A stretch of DNA of 64,000 nucleotides. Source: Archangium sp. GTDB taxonomy: Bacteria; Myxococcota; Myxococcia; Myxococcales; Myxococcaceae. This document shows, piece after piece, positions 24,358 to 34,169 of this stretch. The position numbers and the translations under genes were made by a program. Below the pieces are notes generated by a model that searched no databases, had not been told where the DNA came from, and saw only the letters and a program-made list of their open reading frames with translations. Within the stretch, counting starts at the first letter, position 1, and every line of letters begins with the position of its first letter. The stretch lies in the NCBI GenBank assembly GCA_030681645.1, contig JAUXRX010000049.1:1-64000 (forward strand). Reading direction: 5' to 3'.

Positions 24358-24417
24358 TACGACCGATGCCCCTGGTTTTCACAGAGCTGAGTTGCGGCGA
24401 AGACGAAGACGGCGGCG

Positions 24418-24446
24418 CGTATACGGCCAAGCTCTTGATACGTCAA
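24418..24446 (-). promoter_or_regulatory. Sigma-70-type promoter of the S10 operon
   Basis: On the minus strand, TTGACG (24446-24441) and TATACG (24423-24418) are separated by exactly 17 bases. They lie in the 197-base gene-free gap between fusA and rpsJ. Transcription would start near 24411, giving a leader of about 105 nt. The gap holds no other gene; tuf, often found here, is absent. Confidence 0.7.
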
Positions 24447-24502
24447 GCCCTGCCTGTCGATTTTCGAAAGTTGCGCCAACCCTTCGAAACCAAAGACGTT
24501 TT

Positions 24503-26596
<2,094 letters not shown>

Positions 26597-26636
26597 GACG
26601 GCGGGCCTTTAAGTGATCGAGCGGGGTCGTGGGAAA

Positions 26637-26672
26637 GCAAAAAGGCCCCGAGCGGTTGCTCGAGGCCTTTCG
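26637..26672 (-). terminator. Intrinsic terminator between rpsG and fusA
   Basis: AAAGGCC.CGAGC-GGTT-GCTCG.GGCCTTT forms a 12-pair stem with one internal mismatch. On the minus strand a TTTTT run follows. It starts about 20 bases after the rpsG stop, so rpsL-rpsG can be a separate transcript. Confidence 0.8.
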
Positions 26673-26690
26673 AAAATCACCGGCTGGGAA

Positions 26691-27161
26691 TCACCAGCGG
26701 TAGTGAGCGAAGGCCTTGTTGGCCTCGGCCATCTTGTGCGTGTCTTCGCGCTTCTTCACCGCGTTGCCGCGGTTGTTGGCGGCGTCCATGATCTCGCCAG
26801 CCAGCTTTTCCATCATGGTCTTCTCGCCGCGGCCCTTGCCGTACGAGATGATCCACCGCATGCCGAGCGCCACGCGGCGATCCTGACGGACCTCGACGGG
26901 CACCTGGTAGGTGGCGCCACCGACGCGGCGGCTCTTCACCTCGAGGGTGGGCTTGACGTTGTCGAGCGCGCGCTTGAAGACCTTGAGGGGCTCTTCCTTC
27001 GCCCGCTCCTCGATCAGCGCGAAGGCGCCGTAGACGACCTGCTCAGCGGTCGACTTCTTGCCCTTCCGCATGAGGTCGTTCATGAACTTGGCGACGAGCC
27101 GGTCCTGGAACTTCGGGTCCGGGTTGATCTTGCGCTTATTGGGTACTCGGCGGCGGGGCAT
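26691..27161 (-). CDS. rpsG: 30S ribosomal protein S7
   Basis: 156 residues, starting 'MPRRRVPNKRKINPDPKF' and containing 'MNDLMRKGKKSTAEQVVYGA' and 'VEVRQDRRVALGMRWIISY' (in part). S7 nucleates the 30S head and often represses the str operon. Length is canonical. Confidence 0.98.
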   Translation of the reverse strand: MPRRRVPNKRKINPDPKFQDRLVAKFMNDLMRKGKKSTAEQVVYGAFALIEERAKEEPLKVFKRALDNVKPTLEVKSRRVGGATYQVPVEVRQDRRVALGMRWIISYGKGRGEKTMMEKLAGEIMDAANNRGNAVKKREDTHKMAEANKAFAHYRW

Positions 27162-27182
27162 GGTTGATCCTTGGAAAGGTGG

Positions 27183-27554
27183 TTACTGGGGCCGCTTCGC
27201 GCCGTACTTCGAGCGCGACTGCTTGCGACCCTGCACGCCGACCGAGTCGAGCGTGCCGCGGATGATGTGGTAGCGAACGCCGGGGAGATCCTTGACGCGG
27301 CCGCCACGAATCAGGACCACGGAGTGTTCCTGGAGGTTGTGACCGACGCCGGGGATGTACGAGGTCACCTCGACACCGTTGGTGAGGCGCACACGGGCCA
27401 CCTTGCGGAGGGCCGAGTTCGGCTTCTTGGGGGTCGTCGTGTACACGCGCGTGCAAACACCACGCTTCTGCGGGTTCGACTTGAGGGCGGGGCTCTTCGA
27501 CTTGTACTTGAGCTGCTCTCGGCCCTTGCGGATGAGCTGGTTGATGGTCGGCAT
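27183..27554 (-). CDS. rpsL: 30S ribosomal protein S12
   Basis: 123 residues. It has 'PTINQLIRKGREQ', 'TTTPKKPNSALRKVARVRL' and 'GGRVKDLPGVRYHIIRG'. Both lysines at the usual streptomycin-resistance positions (in TPKKPNS and GRVKDLP) are present, so it is the drug-sensitive form. It is the first gene of the str operon. Confidence 0.98.
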   Translation of the reverse strand: MPTINQLIRKGREQLKYKSKSPALKSNPQKRGVCTRVYTTTPKKPNSALRKVARVRLTNGVEVTSYIPGVGHNLQEHSVVLIRGGRVKDLPGVRYHIIRGTLDSVGVQGRKQSRSKYGAKRPQ

Positions 27555-27593
27555 TGCGTCCTTGAAGCTGCTGGAAGACAGGAAAGGGCGGCC

Positions 27594-27622
27594 CGCTTAC
27601 AGCCACGTATTCACAGTGTCAA
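27594..27622 (-). promoter_or_regulatory. Candidate promoter of the str operon
   Basis: A perfect TTGACA (27622-27617, minus strand) lies between rimI and rpsL. At 17-base spacing the -10 would be the poor TAAGCG. A better TGTAAG sits at 15-base spacing. A promoter is expected here, but the -10 is uncertain. Confidence 0.5.
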
Positions 27623-27634
27623 GCGCTCGCGGCG

Positions 27635-28102
27635 CTAGAGGTCGAGAATCATGATGACCGCGTCCTCGCGATTGTCCTGGTAGTAGCTCGGGCGCATGCC
27701 CACGGCGCGGAAGCCCAGCGAATTGTAAAGCGCGAGCGCCGCTTCGTTGCTGCGCCGCACCTCGAGGGTGGCCAGGCGGCACTTCTGGGTCTTGCCCGTG
27801 GCCAGCACCGCCTCCATCACCTGCCGGCCGAAGCCCCGGCGCCTCACCGCCCCGTCGGTCGCCACGTTGAGGACGTGGATCTCGTCGGCCACCAGCCAGA
27901 AGATCGCGAACGCGCGCAGCTGCCAGCCCGCCGGCGACGATTCCTCGACCACCAGCACCGTCGACCAGTCCTGGGTCAGCTCCTTGCGCACCATCTCGGT
28001 CGACCAGGGGTTCGAGAACGCCTGGTGTTCGATCGCCATCACGGCGGGCAGATCGGCGAGCACCATCTTCCGCAGGCGCACGTCGGGGGCGAGCTGCCTC
28101 AC
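27635..28102 (-). CDS. rimI: Ribosomal-protein-alanine N-acetyltransferase (GNAT)
   Basis: 155 residues with a GTG start overlapping the upstream stop (GTGA). GNAT features are 'VRRRGFGRQVMEAVL' (acetyl-CoA loop), 'LEVRRSNEAALALYNSLGF' and 'GMRPSYYQDNREDAVIM'. These match RimI, which acetylates the N-terminus of ribosomal protein S18. The position directly upstream of rpsL suits that role. A different substrate cannot be excluded. Confidence 0.9.
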   Translation of the reverse strand: MRQLAPDVRLRKMVLADLPAVMAIEHQAFSNPWSTEMVRKELTQDWSTVLVVEESSPAGWQLRAFAIFWLVADEIHVLNVATDGAVRRRGFGRQVMEAVLATGKTQKCRLATLEVRRSNEAALALYNSLGFRAVGMRPSYYQDNREDAVIMILDL

Positions 28103-28776
28103 TGTTCGCCCTGCCGGGGAGCGAACGGGCCCAGCAACCGCACGTCGACCTGGCGGCGGCGATCGGCGAGCTCCTTCTTCACCAGCTCACCGAAGCGCTG
28201 CTGCACCAGCATCGCCCTCACCTTCTCGACCGTGGCGTCCTTGAGCTCGGGGTGGGCCGTGCGCCAGGCCTTCGCCTCGCTCTCGCTCACCTGCGCCCTG
28301 AGCCTCAGCTTCCCCTCGAGCGCCCGCTGGGCCCGCAGCGACCGCCGCAGCACCTCGGCCAGGTCGTTCAGGTCGGCTTCATGCGCGGCGAGGAAGTCGG
28401 CGAAGCGCATTTCGCTCTCGAAGCGGCCGCGGAAGGCGGCGATCGCTCTCTCCAATTCACCCGGCTCCAACGGGTAGGCCTCGAGCTTGTCCGCTTCCAA
28501 CAATGCCAGACGTTGATCGACGACCGCGCGAAGGCTCGCGTCGAGCACGTCCTGGTCGAGGGGGGCAAAAGCGGCCTCCACGCCTCCGGCCGCGACCAGG
28601 AGCACGCGCGCTTCGAACTGCAGCTGCGAATACGCGATGACCTTGCCTTCGATCGAAGCGACCGCGCGGTCGATCACGCGGGGCTCCGGCTGTGCGCGGG
28701 CGGCAAGGGCGCACAGACACAGGGCAACTGCCCAGTGGCGTCGACCCAACGGCTGGTTACTGTGCGCAGCGATCAT
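28099..28776 (-). CDS. SurA-N-like periplasmic chaperone domain protein
   Basis: 225 residues from the ATG at 28776. A TTG at 28749 would start a tidier signal peptide ('GRRHWAVALCLCALAARAQ'). After cleavage, 'VIDRAVASIEGKVIAYSQLQ' resembles the SurA N-terminal segment (V D R V V A . V . . . . I . . S . L). 'LDQDVLDASLRAVVDQRLALLEAD' and a helical tail with 'RAMLVQQRFGELVKKEL' follow. There is no parvulin PPIase domain, so it would act only as a chaperone. It is head to head with dnaJ and coupled to rimI by a 4-base overlap. Confidence 0.78.
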   Translation of the reverse strand: MIAAHSNQPLGRRHWAVALCLCALAARAQPEPRVIDRAVASIEGKVIAYSQLQFEARVLLVAAGGVEAAFAPLDQDVLDASLRAVVDQRLALLEADKLEAYPLEPGELERAIAAFRGRFESEMRFADFLAAHEADLNDLAEVLRRSLRAQRALEGKLRLRAQVSESEAKAWRTAHPELKDATVEKVRAMLVQQRFGELVKKELADRRRQVDVRLLGPFAPRQGEQ

Positions 28777-29716
28777 GGTGCAGGATTACTACCAACGCCT
28801 CAACGTGGCTCGCGGCGCTTCGGCCGACGAGGTCAAGAAGGCGTATCGCAAGTTGGCCAAGCAGTACCACCCCGATCACAACGCGGGCGACAAGGGGGCC
28901 GAAGAGAAGTTCAAGGCGCTCAACGAGGCCTTCGAGGTGCTGTCGGACCCGAAGAAGCGCTCGCTCTACGACGAGTTCGGCGATGACGCCGCGAAGATGG
29001 GCTGGGACGAGGGCAAGGCCGCCCAGTACCGCGCCTACCGGAGCGGGAGCGGCGGCCGCAGCCAGGGCTCGGGCTTCCCACCGGGGTTCAGCGTCGATGG
29101 CGCGGGGGTGGACTTCGAGTCGATCCTCTCCGAGATGTTCGGTCAGCAGCGGCGTGGGGGCCGGCGCGCCCCGGGCCCGCGGGCGGGGGGCGACGTGCAG
29201 GCCTCGCTCGAGGTGAGCCTGTTGGACGCGGTGCTGGGCGGCGAGAAGCAGATCTCGCTCAACGGCAAGCGCCTCTCGGTGAAGATCCCCGCGGGCGTCG
29301 AGAACGGCTCGAAGGTGCGGCTCACCGGCCAGGGCGAGCCGGGCGATCGCGGCGGGCCCCCGGGCGACCTCTTCCTCGACATCACCGTGGCCGAGCACCC
29401 GCTGGTGCGCCGCGAGGGCAACGATCTGTACCTCGATCTGCCGGTCACCGCGGGTGAAGCGGCGCTGGGGGCCGAGATCAACGTGCCCGTCTTCGGCGGC
29501 TCGGGAATGGTCACCCTCAAGCCCGGCACGCAGTCGGGCACGAAGCTGCGGCTCAAGGGCAAGGGCGTGCCCGGGCTGCGCGGGGGGCCTCCCGGCGACC
29601 TCTTCCTGGTGGTGATGGTCAAGCTGCCCGAGCACCTCGACGAGACCGCGCGCAAGGCGATCCACACGCTCGAGAAGCACTACCACGGTGACGTGCGCGC
29701 CAAGTTGACGCTGTGA
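28775..29716 (+). CDS. DnaJ-type co-chaperone without zinc finger (CbpA-like)
   Basis: 313 residues from the ATG at 28775. The J domain (about 4-68) has the HPD motif in 'KQYHPDHNAGDKGA'. A Gly/Arg-rich linker follows, then two beta-sandwich substrate-binding domains (e.g. 'ISLNGKRLSVKIPAGVENGS', 'GGPPGDLFLVVMVKLPEH'). There are no CxxCxGxG repeats, so it is class B. It stimulates DnaK. Its ATG overlaps the start codon of the divergent gene within CATG. Confidence 0.93.
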   Translation: MVQDYYQRLNVARGASADEVKKAYRKLAKQYHPDHNAGDKGAEEKFKALNEAFEVLSDPKKRSLYDEFGDDAAKMGWDEGKAAQYRAYRSGSGGRSQGSGFPPGFSVDGAGVDFESILSEMFGQQRRGGRRAPGPRAGGDVQASLEVSLLDAVLGGEKQISLNGKRLSVKIPAGVENGSKVRLTGQGEPGDRGGPPGDLFLDITVAEHPLVRREGNDLYLDLPVTAGEAALGAEINVPVFGGSGMVTLKPGTQSGTKLRLKGKGVPGLRGGPPGDLFLVVMVKLPEHLDETARKAIHTLEKHYHGDVRAKLTL

Positions 29717-29749
29717 AACTCACCTCAGACTGGTAAGGCGAACGTCGAT

Positions 29750-30481
29750 ATGGGCCTGCTCGATTTCTTCGGTGGCGGTACTCCGGCTGACAAGGCGCAG
29801 CGGCTCAAGGCCAAGGCGACCCAGAAGTATGGCGACGCGGCCACCCGGCAGAAGGCGCTGCAGCAGCTGTCCGAGCTCAAGCACCCCGACGCGGTGCCGG
29901 TGCTGATGAACCGCTTCACCTTCAACGTCGACCCCCAGACGACCGACGCCGAAGAGAAGCAGCACGTGTTCGAGGCGATCTGCGACCTCGAGAAGGACGC
30001 CGTGCCCCCGGTGAAGGCGTTCCTCACCCGCAGCGACACGGCCTCGAGCTGGGCGCTCAAGATCCTCGACACGGTCCTCACCCCCGACGAGGTGATGCAG
30101 ATCGTCACCGACGAGCTCCAGCGCCTGGGCGCCAACTACACCCGCGATCCCGAGAAGAAAGAGGTGCTCATCCGCTTCCTCGAGGGGAAGCAGGACGCGC
30201 GCATCGGGCCGGTGCTGGTGCCCTTCCTCAACGACATGTCTGACGACGTGAAGATGGCGGCCCTCAAGACGCTGGCGAGCCTCAAGTACGAGCCCGCGCG
30301 CGAGGTGCTGCTCACGTTGCTCACCACCGACGACACGGCGAAGCGGGTGCAGACCGCCTGCATCGCCACGCTCATCGAGACGGGCTTCACGGTGCAGGGC
30401 TTCCGCGAGAAGGTCGAAGGCAAGCTCACCGAGGGGACGTTCGTCGACAAGGCGGGCGTGGTGAAGAAGCGCGGCAGCTGA
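29750..30481 (+). CDS. HEAT-repeat protein
   Basis: 243 residues. It starts 'MGLLDFFGGGTPADKAQRL' and contains alpha-helical repeats of the HEAT type ('HPDAVPVLMNRF', 'IGPVLVPFLNDMSDDVKMAALKTLASL' in part). No signal peptide or catalytic motif is visible. It is probably a cytosolic adaptor. The partner is unknown. A family B repeat lies 12 bases past the stop. Confidence 0.85.
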   Translation: MGLLDFFGGGTPADKAQRLKAKATQKYGDAATRQKALQQLSELKHPDAVPVLMNRFTFNVDPQTTDAEEKQHVFEAICDLEKDAVPPVKAFLTRSDTASSWALKILDTVLTPDEVMQIVTDELQRLGANYTRDPEKKEVLIRFLEGKQDARIGPVLVPFLNDMSDDVKMAALKTLASLKYEPAREVLLTLLTTDDTAKRVQTACIATLIETGFTVQGFREKVEGKLTEGTFVDKAGVVKKRGS

Positions 30482-30493
30482 CTGGAGCCAATT

Positions 30494-30518
30494 CCGTTCA
30501 CGCCGAGCGGAGTCGAGG
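30494..30518 (-). repeat. Short interspersed repeat (family B)
   Basis: This matches, in reverse complement and with a few changes, the element at 47861-47886. The shared pattern on one strand is CCTCGACTyCGCTCGG..TGAACGG. Both copies start 10-13 bases after a stop codon. Confidence 0.6.
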
Positions 30519-30521
30519 CGC

Positions 30522-30527
30522 TAGGGT
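30522..30527 (+). promoter_or_regulatory. Candidate -10 element close to a start codon
   Basis: TAGGGT is 7 bases before the ATG at 30535, with no Shine-Dalgarno sequence. This is compatible with a leaderless mRNA. Confidence 0.3.
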
Positions 30528-30534
30528 CGCCAAT

Positions 30535-31875
30535 ATGTGGATGACTCGCGCCGCGTGGTGGCTGATCCCCACGGCTGTTCTCATTCTCGGGTGCCCTCCT
30601 CCCCCGCCACCGGTGGTCGATGCGGGCACCGATGCGGGCACTGAGCTCTTCGCGATCGAGGTGTGCACCCGAATCGCCACCGCCACGTGCGAGCTCAAGC
30701 TGCGCTGCTACCCCGCGTTCAGCCGGCTCACCCGCGACGAGTGCGTCAGCCAGCGGCAGGCGGCGTGCCTGGCGGAATACGAGACGCTGGCGCCGTCCTT
30801 CGAGGCGAAGCGCGCCTCGTTCAACGCGGACAAGCTCGGGGCGTGCGAGCAGCGCCTGACCTCGAGCGCCTGCCCGCCGTCGTTCCCCCCAGACTACCCG
30901 CTCGAGGTGGTGCAGCCGTTCAGCGACTGCCGCCTGCAGACCGGGCTCATCACCGGCGCCGTTCCGTCGGGCGACACCTGCGATCAGCCGGTGGAGTGCG
31001 TGGCCGGGACCTTCTGCGTGAAGCCCAGCGGCGTGTGCCGCGGCACCTGCGTCACCTACAGCCAGCTCGACGAGCCCTGCGGCATCGGCTGCCTGCCCGG
31101 CCTGCGCTGCGACGGAACGAGGTGCACGTACCTCAAGACGATCGACGAGCTGTGCGACAGCAGCGTGGAGTGCGAGCCCGACCTGATCTGCCTGGGCAGC
31201 TGCCGGCCGCGCCGCAAGCTGGGTGAGAGCTGCAAGGTCGACTTCGACCGCTTGAGCCCCTGCGAGCCGGGCCTCGCCTGCGACGTGACGCCCTTCGTCG
31301 ATGGCATCGAGGGCAAGTGCATCGTGCCCGGCGGTGAGTCGGCCGACTGCAACTTCCACTGGAGCTGCCGCGCCGGCCTCATCTGCGCGGATCTGAACTG
31401 GTCGACCTTCCCCGGCTCGGCGCCGCCGCCCGGACTGTGCCGCCAGCCTGACGGAGAGCAGTTCAACTGCCCCCAGACGGTCTACGCCAGCTTCGTGGGT
31501 GACCAGTGCGCGCCGGGCCTCACCTGCCGCGACACCACCAACCAGTGCGGGACGCTGCCCGAGCGCGGCCAGTCGTGCACGCCCTCGAAGCAGAACTGCA
31601 CCGGCTTCCAGGTCTATTGCAAGCCATCGGGCAGCGGAGACGTGGGCGTGTGCACCGGGCCGGCGGCGACAGGCGAGTTCTGCGCCTTCAAGGTCGACGC
31701 GTCCCGCACCGTGTCGATCCCCTGTGCGTCGGGCTTCTGCGAGAAGGAAGTCACCCTGCAGTGCCGGCCGCCCTCGCGCACCACGGGCAGCATCTGCAAG
31801 GAAGACGGGGAGTGCATCTCGGGCAGGTGTATTCCCCAGCCCGACATGAAGCTCCGCTGCGCCCCGCCCTGCTGA
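30535..31875 (+). CDS. Cysteine-rich secreted lipoprotein
   Basis: 446 residues. The signal peptide with lipobox 'LILGC' is followed by a Pro run and the 'VDAGTDAGTE' linker typical of myxobacterial lipoproteins. The mature part has about 46 cysteines in a repeated pattern of roughly 30-40 residues (e.g. 'GDTCDQPVECVAGTFC', 'DELCDSSVECEPDLIC', 'GDQCAPGLTC'), reminiscent of Dickkopf-like or EGF-like disulfide modules. It is presumably surface-exposed and heavily disulfide-bonded. No function is assignable. Confidence 0.85.
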   Translation: MWMTRAAWWLIPTAVLILGCPPPPPPVVDAGTDAGTELFAIEVCTRIATATCELKLRCYPAFSRLTRDECVSQRQAACLAEYETLAPSFEAKRASFNADKLGACEQRLTSSACPPSFPPDYPLEVVQPFSDCRLQTGLITGAVPSGDTCDQPVECVAGTFCVKPSGVCRGTCVTYSQLDEPCGIGCLPGLRCDGTRCTYLKTIDELCDSSVECEPDLICLGSCRPRRKLGESCKVDFDRLSPCEPGLACDVTPFVDGIEGKCIVPGGESADCNFHWSCRAGLICADLNWSTFPGSAPPPGLCRQPDGEQFNCPQTVYASFVGDQCAPGLTCRDTTNQCGTLPERGQSCTPSKQNCTGFQVYCKPSGSGDVGVCTGPAATGEFCAFKVDASRTVSIPCASGFCEKEVTLQCRPPSRTTGSICKEDGECISGRCIPQPDMKLRCAPPC

Positions 31876-31956
31876 CGACGTGCCTCGGGCAGAGGGCTGT
31901 CACAAACACCCCCGGGCCCGCGTTGAACTGCTGAACCCGCTTTTTCTGGAGGCCTC

Positions 31957-34167
31957 GTGAGCGCCCTGCCATCGACGTTGGACTCAGTCACCGTGTACCG
32001 CGAAGGAGCCACCTGCCGACGCGTGGCGAAGCTCACCGCGGGCCCCGATCGCCAGCTCCGCTTCGGGGGACTGCCGCTCTCGCTCGAGCCGGGCTCCCTG
32101 CGCGCGCGGGTGCAGGCGGGCTCAGGCCGTGTCGTCGATGTCCGCCCCCAGTTCGACGTGGAGCTGGCGGAAGAGGTCGACGTACCGGCCGAACAGCGCG
32201 CCTGGGAAGACGCGGGCGCGAAGCTGGCGCAGCTCGAGCTGGTGCGACAGCGCCTCAACGCCGAGATCGGCGAGCTGCAGTCGCTGCGCCCCACGTTCCT
32301 CGAGCACAAGAAGGGTGATCCCCCGCGCCCCGCGCCGGTGGAGTCGATGCTCGCCCTGGGCGACTTCACCGAGGGCGAGCTCACCACGCGCCTCGAGAAG
32401 CGCCGCGCGCTCGACCAGGAGATCCAGGACGCGCAACAGGACCAGCTGCTCAGGCAGCGCCGCATGCAGGAAGCCTCGACGGCGAAGCGGGCCGAGCGGG
32501 CGCGGCTCTCGCGCGTGGCGGTGGTGACGCTGGCCGAAGCGCCGGCCGCGCCCTTCGAATTGGAGCTCGAGTACCGGGTGCCCGGCGCCCGCTGGGTGCC
32601 GAGCTACTCGTTGACGCTCGAGAAGGGCCTGGCGAACGGCGCGCTGCAGATGCGCGCGTCGGTGGCGCAGAACACGGGGGAAGACTGGGGCGACGTGCGG
32701 CTCTCGCTCTCGACGGCCTCGTCCTCGCGTCGCGCGGACATGCCCGAGCTGAAGGCGCTGAAGATCGGGCGGCGCCAGGAAGCACCTCCGCGGTCGGGTT
32801 GGCGCGAGCCTCCGCCGGGGCTCGAGGCGCTCTTCGAGGCATACGATCTCGCCATGTCGGGCATGCCGCCCAGGCCCGTCGCCCCGCCCGCCTCGGTGCC
32901 CCCGCCGCAGCCAGCCCCGAAGCCGATGCCACAGAAGAAGGACCTGGTCTCGAGGGAACAGTCGAAGTCCACGGGGAACTACCCGGCGGCACCTCCCCCG
33001 CCGCCTCCTGCTCCGGGAATGGCGATGGCTGCCTCGGTCGTCTCGTTCGGGGCACCCATGCCCTCGGCTGCGCCGATGGCGCCGCCGCGAGGTGGTGCCC
33101 GGGCCATGGCGCCGATGCAGGCGCAGGCCAAGGGTGGCGGTGGGCTGGGCGGGATGATGCGGAAGCGATCGATGGACCAGGAAGAGGCCCTGGCGGAGAT
33201 GGCCCCCGAGATGGACGAGGACGGTGAGGGCGGCTTCCTGGGCGACGATCTCGACCTGGGCGCGACCACCGAGCAGGCCGGGCTCGCTGCAGGTTTTGGT
33301 GACTACGCGCGCCTGGCGATGGCTGCTCCGGAGAGCCGCGGCTCGCGGGGCCGGCTGACCAACGCGTCAGAGTGGGACTTCGCCTTCGTCGCCGGCATCT
33401 CGGTGCAGATCGACGTGGTGATGGCGATCGTCGGCCGGGCCCAGCGCGCCGCGTCCGAAGTGCAGGGCCTCACCCTGCCCGCGCTGTGCAACCCCGTCTC
33501 GTCGGTGAAGTCGTTCGACTACCGCTACGACTGTGGCGCGCGCCTCGACGTGCCCTCGACGGGCAAATGGGTGCTGGTGCCGGTGATGTCGTGCGCGGTC
33601 GGGCTCACGCCCGAGTACGTGTGCGTGCCGTCGGTGGAGCAGAAGGTCTACCGCACGCTCACCATCGCCAACCACAGCACGCACGCGCTGCTCCCCGGAC
33701 CCGTCGACGTGACCGCGGGCGACGAGTTCTTGATGACGACCTCGCTCCCGGCGATAGGTCCCGGCGCCGATCAGTCGCACCGCCTCGGGCTCGGGGTGGA
33801 AGAGTCGATCAAGGTCGCGCGCAAGACCCAGTACAAGGAGACGAGCGGCGGCTTCCTCGGTGGCTCCACCGTGCTGCCCCACGACGTGGAGATCGAGCTC
33901 AACAACCGCCTCGCCGCGCCGGCGCTGATCGAGGTGCGTGAGCGCGTACCGACGGTCGACGCGAACGAGAAGGACCTCAAGGTCGAGGAGGTCGGATCCA
34001 CCCCGCCCTGGGAGAAGGTCGAGGGTCCGGTCGATGGGGCGATCGTCAAGGGCGCCCGGAGGTGGCGCGTGACGGTGCCCGGGGGCCAGAGCCAGAAGCT
34101 GACCGCGCAGTTCGCCATTCGCATGCCAGCCGACAAGATGCTCGTCGGCGGAAACCGGAGGAACTGA
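31957..34167 (+). CDS. DUF4139 (MuiA-family) protein with Pro/Ala/Met-rich insert
   Basis: 736 residues with a GTG start. The N-terminal DUF4140-like part ('LDSVTVYREGATCRRVAKL', about 5-60) is followed by a coiled-coil region (about 80-190). DUF4139 beta domains then contain 'EYRVPGARWVPSYSLTLEKG' and 'NTGEDWGDVRLSLSTA'. A low-complexity insert of about 150 residues (about 290-440) rich in Pro, Ala and Met interrupts the domain. The C-terminal part has 'YRTLTIANHSTHALLPGPVDV'. There is no signal peptide. The family was named for a mucoidy inhibitor, but its biochemical role is unknown. It is paired with a paralogue 2 bases downstream. Confidence 0.88.
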   Translation: MSALPSTLDSVTVYREGATCRRVAKLTAGPDRQLRFGGLPLSLEPGSLRARVQAGSGRVVDVRPQFDVELAEEVDVPAEQRAWEDAGAKLAQLELVRQRLNAEIGELQSLRPTFLEHKKGDPPRPAPVESMLALGDFTEGELTTRLEKRRALDQEIQDAQQDQLLRQRRMQEASTAKRAERARLSRVAVVTLAEAPAAPFELELEYRVPGARWVPSYSLTLEKGLANGALQMRASVAQNTGEDWGDVRLSLSTASSSRRADMPELKALKIGRRQEAPPRSGWREPPPGLEALFEAYDLAMSGMPPRPVAPPASVPPPQPAPKPMPQKKDLVSREQSKSTGNYPAAPPPPPPAPGMAMAASVVSFGAPMPSAAPMAPPRGGARAMAPMQAQAKGGGGLGGMMRKRSMDQEEALAEMAPEMDEDGEGGFLGDDLDLGATTEQAGLAAGFGDYARLAMAAPESRGSRGRLTNASEWDFAFVAGISVQIDVVMAIVGRAQRAASEVQGLTLPALCNPVSSVKSFDYRYDCGARLDVPSTGKWVLVPVMSCAVGLTPEYVCVPSVEQKVYRTLTIANHSTHALLPGPVDVTAGDEFLMTTSLPAIGPGADQSHRLGLGVEESIKVARKTQYKETSGGFLGGSTVLPHDVEIELNNRLAAPALIEVRERVPTVDANEKDLKVEEVGSTPPWEKVEGPVDGAIVKGARRWRVTVPGGQSQKLTAQFAIRMPADKMLVGGNRRN

Positions 34168-34169
34168 AC

